Source: Balneolaceae bacterium (lineage in GTDB: Bacteria > Bacteroidota > Rhodothermia > Balneolales > Balneolaceae). Taken from it: 64,000 nucleotides of DNA. Positions 46,480-55,747 of this stretch are shown piece by piece; position 1 is the first letter of the stretch, and each line of letters opens with the position of its first letter. The stretch is from contig JAXHMK010000009.1 of assembly GCA_034521495.1 (NCBI GenBank), positions 186,001 to 250,000 on the forward strand, in the 5' to 3' direction. The notes under the pieces are model-generated. The model was not told the origin of the DNA and did no database searches. It saw nothing but the letters and a program-made list of their open reading frames with translations. The position numbers and the translations under genes are program-made.

Positions 46480-47850
46480 GTGAGTACCGTTTCCATTCAA
46501 AAATATTTTAAAAAGAGAGGCAATGCAGCTCCACTGGCTGTCTTTCGTATATTTTTCGGCATATTGATGCTCATTAGCATTATCAGGTTTGCTGCAAACG
46601 GTTGGATCTATAAACTGTACATTGAACCGGATCTCTTCTTCTCGTACTACGGTTTTGAATGGGTTCAGCCGATAGGCGAATGGACGTATTTGATTTTTAT
46701 TATCTGTGGCCTTTCGGCCATTTTTGTTTCCATCGGTTATAAATACAGGGCGGCGATTATCGTGTTTTTCCTCAGTTTTACATACATCGAACTGATGGAC
46801 AAAACCACCTATCTCAATCACTACTATTTCATCAGTATTTTAAGCTTTTTGATGATTTTCCTGCCGGCTCACGCTTACTACTCGGTTGATGCCTGGAAGA
46901 ACGAGTCGCTTCGGGCACAAGAAGTCCCGGCCTGGACAATCGATTCCATCAAGCTGCTTCTGGGAATCGTCTATTTTTATGCGGGTTTGGCGAAACTGAA
47001 TTCCGATTGGTTATTTCGTGCCATGCCCCTTCAAATCTGGCTGCCCGCAAACTATTCACTACCTGTTCTGGGTGATCTGTTTCAGCAGACGTGGGTTCAC
47101 TACGCTTTCTCATGGGCCGGAGCTCTCTATGATTTAACGATTCCATTTCTTCTTTTAATGAAACGCACCCGCCTTTTTGCATTCGCACTTGTTGTCATTT
47201 TTCATGTTTTGACAAGAGTTCTCTTCCCCATTGGAATGTTTCCATACATCATGATTGTAAGTGCGCTCATCTTTTTTGAGCCGAAACTTCATAACACCAT
47301 TCTCGAATGGATTTCAAAATTCTTCAACATTCAAAAAAAACGATTTGATAATGCGAGAGCCTACCTGTTTTCAAGTACCATAACCAGGAAGGCTACGATG
47401 GGTTTACTCACTTTGTTTTTTATCGCTCAGCTATTCATTCCGTTTCGATATCTCCTTTACCCAGGCGAGCTGTTCTGGACCGAGGAGGGATATCGTTTTT
47501 CATGGAGAGTTATGCTGATGGAAAAAGCCGGTTACGCCAATTTTAAAATTGTGGATTCTCGAACAGATCGGAGTTTTTATGTTGATAACACTGAGTTTCT
47601 CACTCGATTCCAGGAGAAACAGATGGCTACCCAGCCCGATTTTATCCTGGAATATGCCCATCATCTCGAAGATCACTATCAACAAAAGGGGATTGAAGAT
47701 CCTGAAATTTATGTAGAGAGTTACGTTGCTTTAAACGGCAGAATGAGCCGGCCGTATGTGGATCCGAATGTGGATCTCACAGAAATCGAACCATCACTGA
47801 AACACCGAACCTGGATACTACCGTTTGATGATGAGATTAAAGGATTGTAG
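46480..47850 (+). CDS. HTTM domain (vitamin K-dependent gamma-carboxylase-like) membrane protein
   Basis: 456 residues, GTG start. Several membrane helices (for example GILMLISIIRF, WTYLIFIICGLSAIFVSIG, FISILSFLMIFLPAH). PLAVFRIFFGILM, YLNHYYFISI and GIVYFYAGLAKLNSDWL are the HTTM hallmarks. Bacterial HTTM proteins have unknown chemistry; in this gene order they accompany imelysin and TonB receptors. A soluble C-terminal part of about 110 residues follows. It overlaps the TonB receptor gene by about 20 bp. Confidence 0.88.
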   Translation: MSTVSIQKYFKKRGNAAPLAVFRIFFGILMLISIIRFAANGWIYKLYIEPDLFFSYYGFEWVQPIGEWTYLIFIICGLSAIFVSIGYKYRAAIIVFFLSFTYIELMDKTTYLNHYYFISILSFLMIFLPAHAYYSVDAWKNESLRAQEVPAWTIDSIKLLLGIVYFYAGLAKLNSDWLFRAMPLQIWLPANYSLPVLGDLFQQTWVHYAFSWAGALYDLTIPFLLLMKRTRLFAFALVVIFHVLTRVLFPIGMFPYIMIVSALIFFEPKLHNTILEWISKFFNIQKKRFDNARAYLFSSTITRKATMGLLTLFFIAQLFIPFRYLLYPGELFWTEEGYRFSWRVMLMEKAGYANFKIVDSRTDRSFYVDNTEFLTRFQEKQMATQPDFILEYAHHLEDHYQQKGIEDPEIYVESYVALNGRMSRPYVDPNVDLTEIEPSLKHRTWILPFDDEIKGL

Positions 47851-50314
47851 TCTTTTTCTGTTACTTTTTCTGATTCCTGTGACGGCATATTCACAGCACT
47901 CTATCTCGGGAACCATCACAGATCAAGAGACAGGTGAACCGTTGACCGGAGTAGATATTTATGATAATGCCGCCGGAAAATCATACCAGTCGAATAGCGA
48001 TGGAGAATTTATCATTGAGGATCTCCCGAATGGTGAATACAATCTCTACTTCTTTCTACTGGGCTATGAAATTCTCAACAGAACCGTTCGGGTGGATGGC
48101 GAAGATGTGAACCTGAATATAACACTTGAAAAGCTGGCCCGGGAGATGTCGGAGGTAGCTGTGATTGATCAGCGGGACCAGATATTTTCTATCAAACGAT
48201 TACGTGAGGTGGAGGGTACGTCGATATTTGCAGGCAAAAAAACAGAGGTGATTTCTGTTGAACAGGTTGTGGGAAATACGGCTGCCAATAATGCGCGCCA
48301 GATCTATTCTAAAATTTCCGGGCTAAATATTTACGAGTCGAACGATGCCGGATTGCAGTTGAACATAGGCGGGAGAGGGCTTGATCCGAATCGATCCTCT
48401 AACTTCAACATTCGCCAGAATGGATACGATATCAGTGCCGATGTTTTGGGTTATCCGGAGAGTTATTACACTCCCCCGGCTGAGGCTTTGCAAGAGATAC
48501 AGGTGATTCGCGGAGCGGCCTCTTTGCAATATGGAACGCAATTCGGCGGGCTGATCAATTTTCAGATGAAGAAACCTGATCCTGAAAAAAATATTGAATG
48601 GCGATCCCGGCAATCGGTCGGTTCAAATAGTTTGCTCACCAGTTTCAACAGCCTTGGAGGAACCGTTGGGAAGGTAGGCTATTACGGGTACTTCAACTAT
48701 AAAAACGGCGAGGGTTTTCGGCCGAATTCAGGCTTCGAATCGAACAATTTTTATCTTTATACAGATGTAGATTTGGCTGAGAAAACAAAAATCAGTTTTG
48801 ATTTCACCTACCTTTATTACCTGGCTCAGCAACCTGGCGGGTTAACAGACGCCCAGTTTTATGAGGATCCCACATTTAGTAACCGTACCCGAAACTGGTT
48901 TGAAGTAGACTGGAAATTAGCTTCAGCGAAATTAGATCACCGGTTTTCTTATCAATCAAGGTTAAGTGTAACGGCATTTGGGTTGGATGCTTCCCGAAAA
49001 TCTGTGGGATTTCGAACCAATCGTGTTTCACAGGAAGATGATCTGGACGCACCCCGTGACCTGATTCTTGGAAACTTCAATAACTGGGGAGCCGAGACCC
49101 GATTCTTGCAACGATATAAAATTGGCAGCAGAAACGCAGTTTTTCTAATTGGTTCAAAGTATTATCAATCCAACAATACCTCCGTTCAGGGGCCCGGGAC
49201 GGCCGGGTCTGATGCAAATTTCTCACTGGCTGATGATAGATTTCCCAATTATCCCAACCAGTCCGATTTTACATTCCCCAACCGAAATGTGGCTGTTTTT
49301 GGAGAGAATATTTTCTACCTGCAAGACAATTTATCTGTCACGCCCGGTTTTCGGTTTGAACATATCAAAACGGAGAGTAAGGGTACATACAAACGAGTCA
49401 ATTTCGATCTGGCCGGTAATCCCATCCAAAACCAAACATTTGAAGACAACCGGGTATTCGATCGCTCATTTGTTCTGTTGGGCCTCGGCTTAAGCTATCT
49501 TCCGAAGCCGGGTATTGAGTTCTATGGAAATTTCTCGCAGAATTATCGATCAGTAACATTCAACGATATTCGTGTTGTGAATCCCACCTTCCAGGTTGAT
49601 CCCGATATCACAGACGAGAGCGGTTTTACAACAGATTTTGGAGTTCGCGGAAACCTGGGAGAAACTCTCTCTTTTGATATCGGCGGTTTTGGGTTGATGT
49701 ACGATGATCGTCTTGGCGAGGTTTTGCGAGCAGAAACCCGGGTCAATGCAGAGGGAGAACTCGAAGAAACAGGACGAGTGGTTCGATTTCGGGGAAATAT
49801 AGGCCGTGCATTTATGTACGGCATTGAGAGTTTGCTTGATCTGAATTTACTTCCTGTATTAGGTTTTGATAATCGCCATGCAAGGTTGAATGTTTTTGCA
49901 AATACAGCCATTACAAAATCAGAATATCTTAAATCAGATATTCCCGGGGTGGAGGGAAACGAAGTAGAATTTATTCCTTTGATAAATCTGAAAACAGGGA
50001 TACGGTTTGGATACAAAAATCTCCTTGGAAGTCTTCAGTACACCTATCTCTCCAAGCAGTTTACGGATGCCTCTAATGCGCTGCAAAATGTAAATGACAA
50101 CCAAAGCGGAATAAAGGGAGAGATTCCTGCTTACGATATCCTGGACCTGTCGCTTTCTTGGTCTTATAAAAAGTTTAAGGTGGAATCAGGGATCAATAAT
50201 CTACTGGACAAGAGTTATTTTACAAGGAGGGCTACAGGTTATCCCGGACCGGGCATCATTCCATCTCCCCCCAGAACCTATTATGTGACTCTGCAATTTA
50301 TGCTGGATTCGTAA
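47828..50314 (+). CDS. TonB-dependent outer membrane receptor (FecA-like, with N-terminal carboxypeptidase-regulatory-like domain)
   Basis: About 828 residues; the ATG at 47828 or 47831 both give the signal peptide LFLLLFLIPVTAYSQ. An N-terminal CarboxypepD-like domain (ISGTITDQETGEPLTGVDIY) precedes the plug (RQIYSKISGLNIYESNDAG, IQVIRGAASLQYGTQFGGL) and a barrel ending in YYVTLQFMLDS. Likely imports an iron complex together with the imelysin/HTTM proteins. Intact, in contrast to the two broken genes upstream in the operon. Confidence 0.9.
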   Translation: MMRLKDCSLFLLLFLIPVTAYSQHSISGTITDQETGEPLTGVDIYDNAAGKSYQSNSDGEFIIEDLPNGEYNLYFFLLGYEILNRTVRVDGEDVNLNITLEKLAREMSEVAVIDQRDQIFSIKRLREVEGTSIFAGKKTEVISVEQVVGNTAANNARQIYSKISGLNIYESNDAGLQLNIGGRGLDPNRSSNFNIRQNGYDISADVLGYPESYYTPPAEALQEIQVIRGAASLQYGTQFGGLINFQMKKPDPEKNIEWRSRQSVGSNSLLTSFNSLGGTVGKVGYYGYFNYKNGEGFRPNSGFESNNFYLYTDVDLAEKTKISFDFTYLYYLAQQPGGLTDAQFYEDPTFSNRTRNWFEVDWKLASAKLDHRFSYQSRLSVTAFGLDASRKSVGFRTNRVSQEDDLDAPRDLILGNFNNWGAETRFLQRYKIGSRNAVFLIGSKYYQSNNTSVQGPGTAGSDANFSLADDRFPNYPNQSDFTFPNRNVAVFGENIFYLQDNLSVTPGFRFEHIKTESKGTYKRVNFDLAGNPIQNQTFEDNRVFDRSFVLLGLGLSYLPKPGIEFYGNFSQNYRSVTFNDIRVVNPTFQVDPDITDESGFTTDFGVRGNLGETLSFDIGGFGLMYDDRLGEVLRAETRVNAEGELEETGRVVRFRGNIGRAFMYGIESLLDLNLLPVLGFDNRHARLNVFANTAITKSEYLKSDIPGVEGNEVEFIPLINLKTGIRFGYKNLLGSLQYTYLSKQFTDASNALQNVNDNQSGIKGEIPAYDILDLSLSWSYKKFKVESGINNLLDKSYFTRRATGYPGPGIIPSPPRTYYVTLQFMLDS

Positions 50315-50429
50315 GACATCAGATGAGAATAATCCCCCTTTGAAGGGGGAAAGTGAAATGAGCGTTTAGCGAATGAACTCGGGGGATGTTCCCTCATCAC
50401 GTGGATACCTCTATACTCATTCGAGATGG

Positions 50430-50857
50430 CGCGAGCGTCTCGCTCGTGCCTGGATAACAAATACAGTTGTACTCGTTCCGAAGCTCCGCTTCTCTTTTCA
50501 TCATCACGTGGACACCTCTCTGTCCCGATTAAAATAGGGACTGTCTCTCCTGAAGGAGAGAATTATTCGTTTCTCGTTTTTAAACTCGTTCCGAAGCTCC
50601 TGCAAGAGTCGCCTACTACATGTGATGAAAGAAAATTGTGGTGAAGAGCCGAACTCTGGCAGGACCTCCACTTCGTTATGGACTCTGCCAGGTTCTCTTT
50701 TCGCGCTAAACAGGTACGAAGCTCCTGCTTCGGAACGCCCGATGGAAACTCGGCTCCCCGAACCAGTAGAATTTGAAGCAGAGCTTCATGAAATGTGTAC
50801 CGAAGGGGACCTTCGGTACAAGTAAAATCGGATGGCGCGAGCGTCTCGCTCGTGCCC
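50430..50857. repeat. Two copies of the GCGCGAGCGTCTCGCTCGTG hairpin repeat
   Basis: Copies at about 50430-50455 and 50832-50857, both preceded by GATG. Arms CGAGCG and CGCTCG around TCT. Related sequences GGCGCAAGTC...GACTTGTGCC and CAAGCGAGACGCTTG occur at 53957-54014. Confidence 0.75.
50649..50695. repeat. REP-like unit C, inverse orientation of array A/B family
   Basis: CCGAACTCTGGCAGGACC ... GACTCTGCCAGGTTC is the reverse complement of the Y unit at 27040-27087, with only a few differences (the central CTTCGTTA is kept). Confidence 0.8.
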
Positions 50858-50879
50858 TATAACGGTATCATACTTCAAG

Positions 50880-52214
50880 CTACAAAAACTTACTCGCCAG
50901 ATTCGCCAGCTCAGAGCGCTCTCCTTTTTCGAGGTTAATGTGTGCATACACATCATTATTGTTCATGCGGTCAACCAGGTAGGAGAGGCCGTTGCTTTGC
51001 GTGTCGAGGTATGGGGTGTCGATCTGGAAAATATCACCCGTAAATACAATTTTTGTGTTTTCGCCTGCGCGGGTGATGATTGTTTTTACTTCATGCGGCG
51101 TCAGGTTTTGAGCCTCATCAATAATAAAAATAACATTATTCAGGCTTCGTCCCCGAATATATGCCAATGGTACAATCGAAAGTTTCTCATTCTGAACCAT
51201 CTCATCAATCTTCTTGTATTGCTTGCTGCTCTCCTTGTACTGGTTTTTGATGATATTCAGGTTGTCCCACAGCGGCTGCATGTAGGGGTCAATTTTTGAT
51301 TTTACATCACCCGGCAGGTACCCCAAATCGCGGTTACTCAGTGGCACAATGGGTCGTGCCAGGTAGATTTGACGATATTCCCGCCGCTGCTCAAGAGCAC
51401 ATGCCAAAGCCAGCAGGGTTTTTCCCGTTCCGGCTGCTCCTGTGATGGTAGCGAGCAGAACCTTCGGATTCATCAGCGCATGCATGGCAAAGGTTTGTTC
51501 CGCATTTTTTGGAGTGATTCCATAGGCGTTCATCGGCTGAACCAGTTCAACCTTATTACTAGTCGGGTTGTAATAACCAAGCGCGGAACTGGAATGATTT
51601 TTCAGAATATAATAGTGATTACTGACCGGTTTCGTTTGATCAATCTCTTCGTAATCGATCTGACCCTTTTTGTACAACTCGTTGATATGGCTGTTATCGT
51701 CAAACTTCAGATCTGTCTTGCCGCGGTAGAGATGATTGATATCCTTGATGCGGATCGTCTCATAATCCTCTGCATCCAAACTCAATGCCCGTGCTTTCAA
51801 TCGCAGGTTAATATCTTTGGAAACGAGTGTGACTTTCTTGTCCGGTTCCTCTTCACGAAGTTTTAGGGCTGAATTCAGAATCCGATGGTCATTTTTTTGT
51901 GAGCCGAACACTTCGGAGGCATCAATCTTGCTTCCCTCATCGCTGATGACCCTGATTTTTCCATGAGCTTTCCCGTTCAATGGAATCCACTTCTGGATCA
52001 TGTTGGCATCGGTAATTTTGTCGAGATAGCGGATAAACTCTCTTGCATGAAGATTCGTCACCGTATTTCCTTTTTTAAACGAATCCAACTCTTCCAGCAC
52101 GGTAATGGGAATGGCGATATCGTGCTTTTCGAAGTTTTTTACGGCTTCAGAATCATATAAAAGAACAGAAGTGTCGAGTACGAAAATCTTCTTCGCTTTC
52201 TTTTGTCTGGGCAT
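50880..52214 (-). CDS. PIN domain-PhoH ATPase fusion protein
   Basis: 444 residues from ATG 52214 (MPRQKKAKKIFVLDTSVLLY); an upstream in-frame start at 52295 is unlikely. N-terminal PIN nuclease-like domain (FVLDTSVLLYDS, ITVLEELDSFK) and C-terminal PhoH NTPase with Walker A GAAGTGKTLLALAC (about residue 255) and Walker B VIFIIDEAQNLTPHE. Such PIN-PhoH proteins act as RNA helicases/nucleases. Single gene on the minus strand. Confidence 0.92.
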   Translation of the reverse strand: MPRQKKAKKIFVLDTSVLLYDSEAVKNFEKHDIAIPITVLEELDSFKKGNTVTNLHAREFIRYLDKITDANMIQKWIPLNGKAHGKIRVISDEGSKIDASEVFGSQKNDHRILNSALKLREEEPDKKVTLVSKDINLRLKARALSLDAEDYETIRIKDINHLYRGKTDLKFDDNSHINELYKKGQIDYEEIDQTKPVSNHYYILKNHSSSALGYYNPTSNKVELVQPMNAYGITPKNAEQTFAMHALMNPKVLLATITGAAGTGKTLLALACALEQRREYRQIYLARPIVPLSNRDLGYLPGDVKSKIDPYMQPLWDNLNIIKNQYKESSKQYKKIDEMVQNEKLSIVPLAYIRGRSLNNVIFIIDEAQNLTPHEVKTIITRAGENTKIVFTGDIFQIDTPYLDTQSNGLSYLVDRMNNNDVYAHINLEKGERSELANLASKFL

Positions 52215-52331
52215 AGGCCATCCAAATTTGTGTGAGAGATGAGTGTCTGTATGATGTCTTAGAACAACAATAATCAAACAAACTCTCAGAATCAATTCCC
52301 TCCAAAAAAATTTACAGTGAGTTTATTTGGT

Positions 52332-52367
52332 AAGATCCGCGAAGTTTTTGGAAACTTCGCGGATCTT
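52332..52367. repeat. Perfect 16-bp inverted repeat between phoH-like and higA genes
   Basis: AAGATCCGCGAAGTTT (52332-52347), loop TTGG, AAACTTCGCGGATCTT (52352-52367). No T-run in either direction. It lies 45 bp downstream of higA and 118 bp upstream of the PIN-PhoH start. Confidence 0.85.
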
Positions 52368-52411
52368 GTCATGAATTACGTTTCTAAAACCAGACAAGTC
52401 TTACTATTAGC

Positions 52412-52708
52412 TTATTTTACAGTTTCCAGTGTCTTAATCTCTTCCAAGTCCTTCTTCTTGTTTTCAGCTTCTTCCTCAAGATCGTAATCATCTTGTAAGC
52501 CTAACCAAAATTTAGCACTGGTTCCAAAGTATTTAGAAAGCCGCAAAGCAGTATCAGCGGTAATACTTCGCTTTTTATGGATAATTTGACTAATTCGGGT
52601 TTGTGGCATACATGTCTCTTTTGCCAGCCGATAAGCGGAGATGCCGAGAGGATCTAAAAATTCCTCTTTCAAAACTTCACCCGGATGTATGTTAGGTAAT
52701 TTTTCCAT
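52412..52708 (-). CDS. higA: HigA-family antitoxin (HTH)
   Basis: 98 residues. A helix-turn-helix (Xre-type) antitoxin: IHPGEVLKEEFLDPLGISAY, RLAKETCMPQTRISQIIHKK, DTALRLSKYFGTSAKFWLGLQ are the HigA/VapI signature. It neutralises the toxin upstream and represses the operon. Starts 12 bp after the toxin gene. The acidic, lysine-rich tail (DLEEEAENKKKDLEEIKTLE) is typical of a toxin-wrapping end. Confidence 0.92.
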   Translation of the reverse strand: MEKLPNIHPGEVLKEEFLDPLGISAYRLAKETCMPQTRISQIIHKKRSITADTALRLSKYFGTSAKFWLGLQDDYDLEEEAENKKKDLEEIKTLETVK

Positions 52709-52720
52709 TGTACTTAATTT

Positions 52721-53002
52721 TTAGTGATAATCTATAATCTCAACATGATATGCATCATTATTTTTCCATTGGAAAATGATGCGCCATTGTTGATTGATAC
52801 GGATGCTGAAATAATCCTTTAAATCACCCTTTAGTTTTTCCAATCGATTTGCCGGAGGAATTCTGAGATCATTTATATTTTGAGCATTATTTATCATCCT
52901 TAACTTTCGACGGGATTTTGATTGAATATCAGGTGGCAGCTTTTTAGACCTTATGCTATTCCAGATCAACTCCGTCTCTTTATCGTTAAAGCTTTTTATC
53001 AT
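52721..53002 (-). CDS. higB: HigB/RelE-like mRNA interferase toxin
   Basis: 93 residues of the RelE/ParE fold: KSFNDKETELIWNSIRSKKL, LRIPPANRLEKLKGDLKDYF, SIRINQQWRIIFQWKNNDAY, VEIIDYH. The conserved arginine and C-terminal histidine region suggest ribosome-dependent mRNA cleavage. First gene of the pair; a long perfect palindrome sits 3 bp upstream of its start codon. Confidence 0.92.
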   Translation of the reverse strand: MIKSFNDKETELIWNSIRSKKLPPDIQSKSRRKLRMINNAQNINDLRIPPANRLEKLKGDLKDYFSIRINQQWRIIFQWKNNDAYHVEIIDYH

Positions 53003-53005
53003 TTT

Positions 53006-53040
53006 ACTTATGTTATGCGATACTAACGCATAACATAAGT
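53006..53040. promoter_or_regulatory. HigBA operator: perfect 14-bp inverted repeat
   Basis: ACTTATGTTATGCG (53006-53019), spacer ATACTAA, CGCATAACATAAGT (53027-53040). It lies immediately before the higB start (ATG at 53002). The symmetry and position fit binding of a HigA dimer that represses the operon. Confidence 0.8.
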
Positions 53041-53083
53041 AAAAAATTTTAAATATTTGATAAAAATTCAGAAAAGAGTTGAA

Positions 53084-53857
53084 TCATCCTTTCGAAAACT
53101 CATACAGCGAAATCGAACAAGCAACAGCCGCATTCAAACTCTCCACCTGATTCGGATTTCCATCGATTTTAATTCTATGACGGCCGTTTTGAAACAACTC
53201 ATTCGAAATTCCATTGCCTTCATTTCCCACAACAAGAATACTTTTTTGTGATTTGGGTCTCTCATCGAGATTATTTGAGACTTCACCGGCATCGAGCAGA
53301 AAAGTTGTCCAATTTTCTTTTTCTAATGCTGATAATAGATCATTCAACTTTCCTGATGTGTAAGGCAAAACTCCAGTAGCTCCGGCGGTACTTCGAACTA
53401 CTTTTGGATGAAATGGATCCACCGTTCCGGTTCCGATCAAGATTCCGGCAACATCAAACCAGCAAGCCGTCCGAATGATTGTCCCGAGATTTCCGGGATC
53501 CTGGATGGCATCCGTCGCAAGGATCACGCCTGATTTTTGGCTTAGATTTTCCACACTCGATTCTTGTGGAATCTTACAGACAGCTACAATTCCCTGGGGA
53601 TTATCTGTATCAGAAACGGTTTCAAAATCTGAAGTTTCTAATTCAAAAATCGGAAGATCTGTTTTTACTGAAAGCTGATTCGGATTCCATCCATTTTCAA
53701 TGATCAATTCCTGAACCTCAACCTTTTCGTTATCGAGAATTTGTTCCACACACCGAACACCTTCGGCCAGAAATAACCCGGTTTTCTTGCGGTACTTACC
53801 CATCTGAAGCTTTTTCCAGCTCTTGAGTTGATTATTGGAAGCAGATTGGATGTTCAT
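53084..53857 (-). CDS. TrmH/SpoU-family RNA 2'-O-methyltransferase
   Basis: 257 residues. SPOUT-fold enzyme methylating ribose in rRNA or tRNA. An N-terminal substrate-binding part (KYRKKTGLFLAEGVRCVEQI) is followed by the knot motifs: DAIQDPGNLGTIIRTACWFD (motif 1), LVVGNEGNGISNEL (motif 2) and VESLNAAVACSISLYEF (motif 3). Closest to the RlmB/TsnR group of 23S methyltransferases, but the exact site is unknown. Confidence 0.92.
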   Translation of the reverse strand: MNIQSASNNQLKSWKKLQMGKYRKKTGLFLAEGVRCVEQILDNEKVEVQELIIENGWNPNQLSVKTDLPIFELETSDFETVSDTDNPQGIVAVCKIPQESSVENLSQKSGVILATDAIQDPGNLGTIIRTACWFDVAGILIGTGTVDPFHPKVVRSTAGATGVLPYTSGKLNDLLSALEKENWTTFLLDAGEVSNNLDERPKSQKSILVVGNEGNGISNELFQNGRHRIKIDGNPNQVESLNAAVACSISLYEFSKG

Positions 53858-53883
53858 TTTATTTTAGTGAAAAGTGATTATGA

Positions 53884-54049
53884 GTGAAAAGGCAAAACGA
53901 AAAAGTGAAAAGTTTTTGGAGTCAGTAAGTCAAAATATAGATTTCAATAAATGGCTGGCGCAAGTCTCCTGACTTGTGCCCTTCGATACAGGACACAAGC
54001 GAGACGCTTGCGCCATTGTCATATTAACAATAAACTTTTGCCTTTTCAC
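53884..54049. repeat. Composite inverted-repeat element upstream of the ALDH gene
   Basis: Outer perfect arms GTGAAAAGGCAAAA (53884-53897) and TTTTGCCTTTTCAC (54036-54049) enclose two hairpins, GGCGCAAGTC-TCCT-GACTTGTGCC (53957-53980) and CAAGCG-AGA-CGCTTG (53995-54009). No gene seen in this gap. Confidence 0.75.
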
Positions 54050-54141
54050 CTTTGCTCCGAAGGAATCCCTGTGGGACCTTTTCACTTACCCCCATTCCCT
54101 CTATATTGAAAGAGATCATCAAATAAAAAGCCATTCAAGAC

Positions 54142-55664
54142 ATGAAAGATTTTTTGAGCACGCTCGGTATCGAAAAAGAAAATTCAGGCACATCAACCGG
54201 ACAAGAATTTTTTAAAGATGACGATTCAGAAAAAATTATCAGTTTTACACCATCAGATGGATCTGAGATTGCCGAAGTGCATGAAACTACAAGGAGTGAG
54301 TATGAGTTAGTTGTCAAGAAATCACAAGAGGCGTTTAAAGAGTGGCGAATGACGCCGGCACCTCAGCGGGGAGAGATTGTTCGGCAAATCGGGCTTGAAC
54401 TCAGAAAATACAAAGAACCGCTGGGGAAATTGGTCAGCTACGAGATGGGTAAAATTTACCAGGAAGGGCCTGGGTGAAGTTCAGGAGATGATCGATATCT
54501 GTGATTTTGCCGTTGGCCAGTCGCGAATGCTCTATGGTAAAACAATGCACTCCGAGCGACCCAATCACCGGATGTATGAGCAATGGCATCCGCTGGGGCC
54601 GGTGGGTGTAATTTCGGCCTTTAATTTTCCGGTAGCCGTGTATAGCTGGAATGCCATGATTGCCGCAGTTTGTGGAGATACCGTGATCTGGAAAGGGTCA
54701 GAAAAAACGCCTCTTTGTGGAGTTGCGGTTCAAAAAATCATCGGAAATGTGTTGAAAAAGAATGATGTGCCGGAAGGTGTATTTGGTTTAATAACAGGCG
54801 GACGGGAAGTTGGAGAATGGATGACATCTGACGAGCGAATACCGTTGATCTCCGCAACCGGCTCCATCCGAATGGGCAAGCAGGTGGCGCAAACCGTAGG
54901 AGCCCGATTGGGCAAAACGATCCTGGAACTGGGCGGCAATAACGCCATCATTATCAGCAAGGATGTGGATCTGGAAATGGCTGTCAGGGCCGTTGTGTTT
55001 GGTGCGGTTGGAACGGCCGGTCAGCGTTGTACATCTACACGAAGACTCATTATTCACGAATCCGTTTTTGAGGAATTAAAAGACCGTCTGGTTTCCATTT
55101 ATCAAAGTATTAAGATCGGTGATCCGCTGGATGAAGGCACGCTTGTGGGACCGCTCATAGATCACGATGCAGTAGAGGCGATGCAAAATGCACTCAAACA
55201 GATCAAAGAAGAAGGGCGGATCAATTATCACCGGTGGGGAAGTGCTTGAAGATATGGAGGGCCATTATGTGAAGCCTGCCATCTGTGAAGTGGAAAATCA
55301 CTACGAAATTGTACAGGAAGAGACCTTTGCGCCGATTTTATATCTCATCAAATACTCTTCACTGGATGAAGCGATGGAATATCACAATGGTGTAAAACAG
55401 GGTTTAAGTTCCGCGATGTTTACGTTGAATATGCGCGAGGCGGAGACGTTTTTGAGCCACCGCGGATCCGATTGCGGAATTGCCAATATCAACATCGGGA
55501 CAAGCGGGGCAGAAATTGGCGGAGCATTTGGTGGTGAAAAAGAGACCGGTGGCGGACGAGAATCCGGCTCGGATGCATGGAAAGCGTATATGCGCCGACA
55601 AACGAACACTATAAACTGGAGTGATGAGCTGCCTCTTGCGCAGGGGATTGAGTTTGATGTTTAG
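54142..55664 (+). pseudogene. ALDH7-type aldehyde dehydrogenase (aminoadipate-semialdehyde dehydrogenase-like), two frameshifts
   Basis: About 506 residues after repair. NAD-dependent aldehyde dehydrogenase of the antiquitin/AmaB group, often acting in lysine breakdown: MHSERPNHRMYEQWHPLGPV, VISAFNFPVAVYSWN, ATGSIRMGKQVAQTVGARLG, catalytic glutamate in ELGGNNA and catalytic cysteine in GTAGQRCTSTRR. It breaks at about 54466-54468 (an extra G in GAAGGGCCTG; repair gives QEGLGEVQEM) and about 55214-55216 (GGG instead of GG; repair gives [14 protein letters not shown]). Both are G-run insertions. Confidence 0.9.
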
Positions 55665-55747
55665 AAAGTTTTTTCCAATACTAAACTTTGAAATTGAGTT
55701 TTCGTACACCACGAGTGAACAAAAAATTAATCACTCAAAGGACTACA

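Larger units (their letters stand above)
50315..50879. other. Intergenic region full of small hairpin repeats
   Basis: 565 bp between convergent genes. It holds CCCCCTT-TG-AAGGGGG (50334-50349), two copies of GCGCGAGCGTCTCGCTCGTG (about 50430-50455 and 50832-50857) and an inverted copy of the array A/B repeat (50649-50695). No gene seen. Confidence 0.65.
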
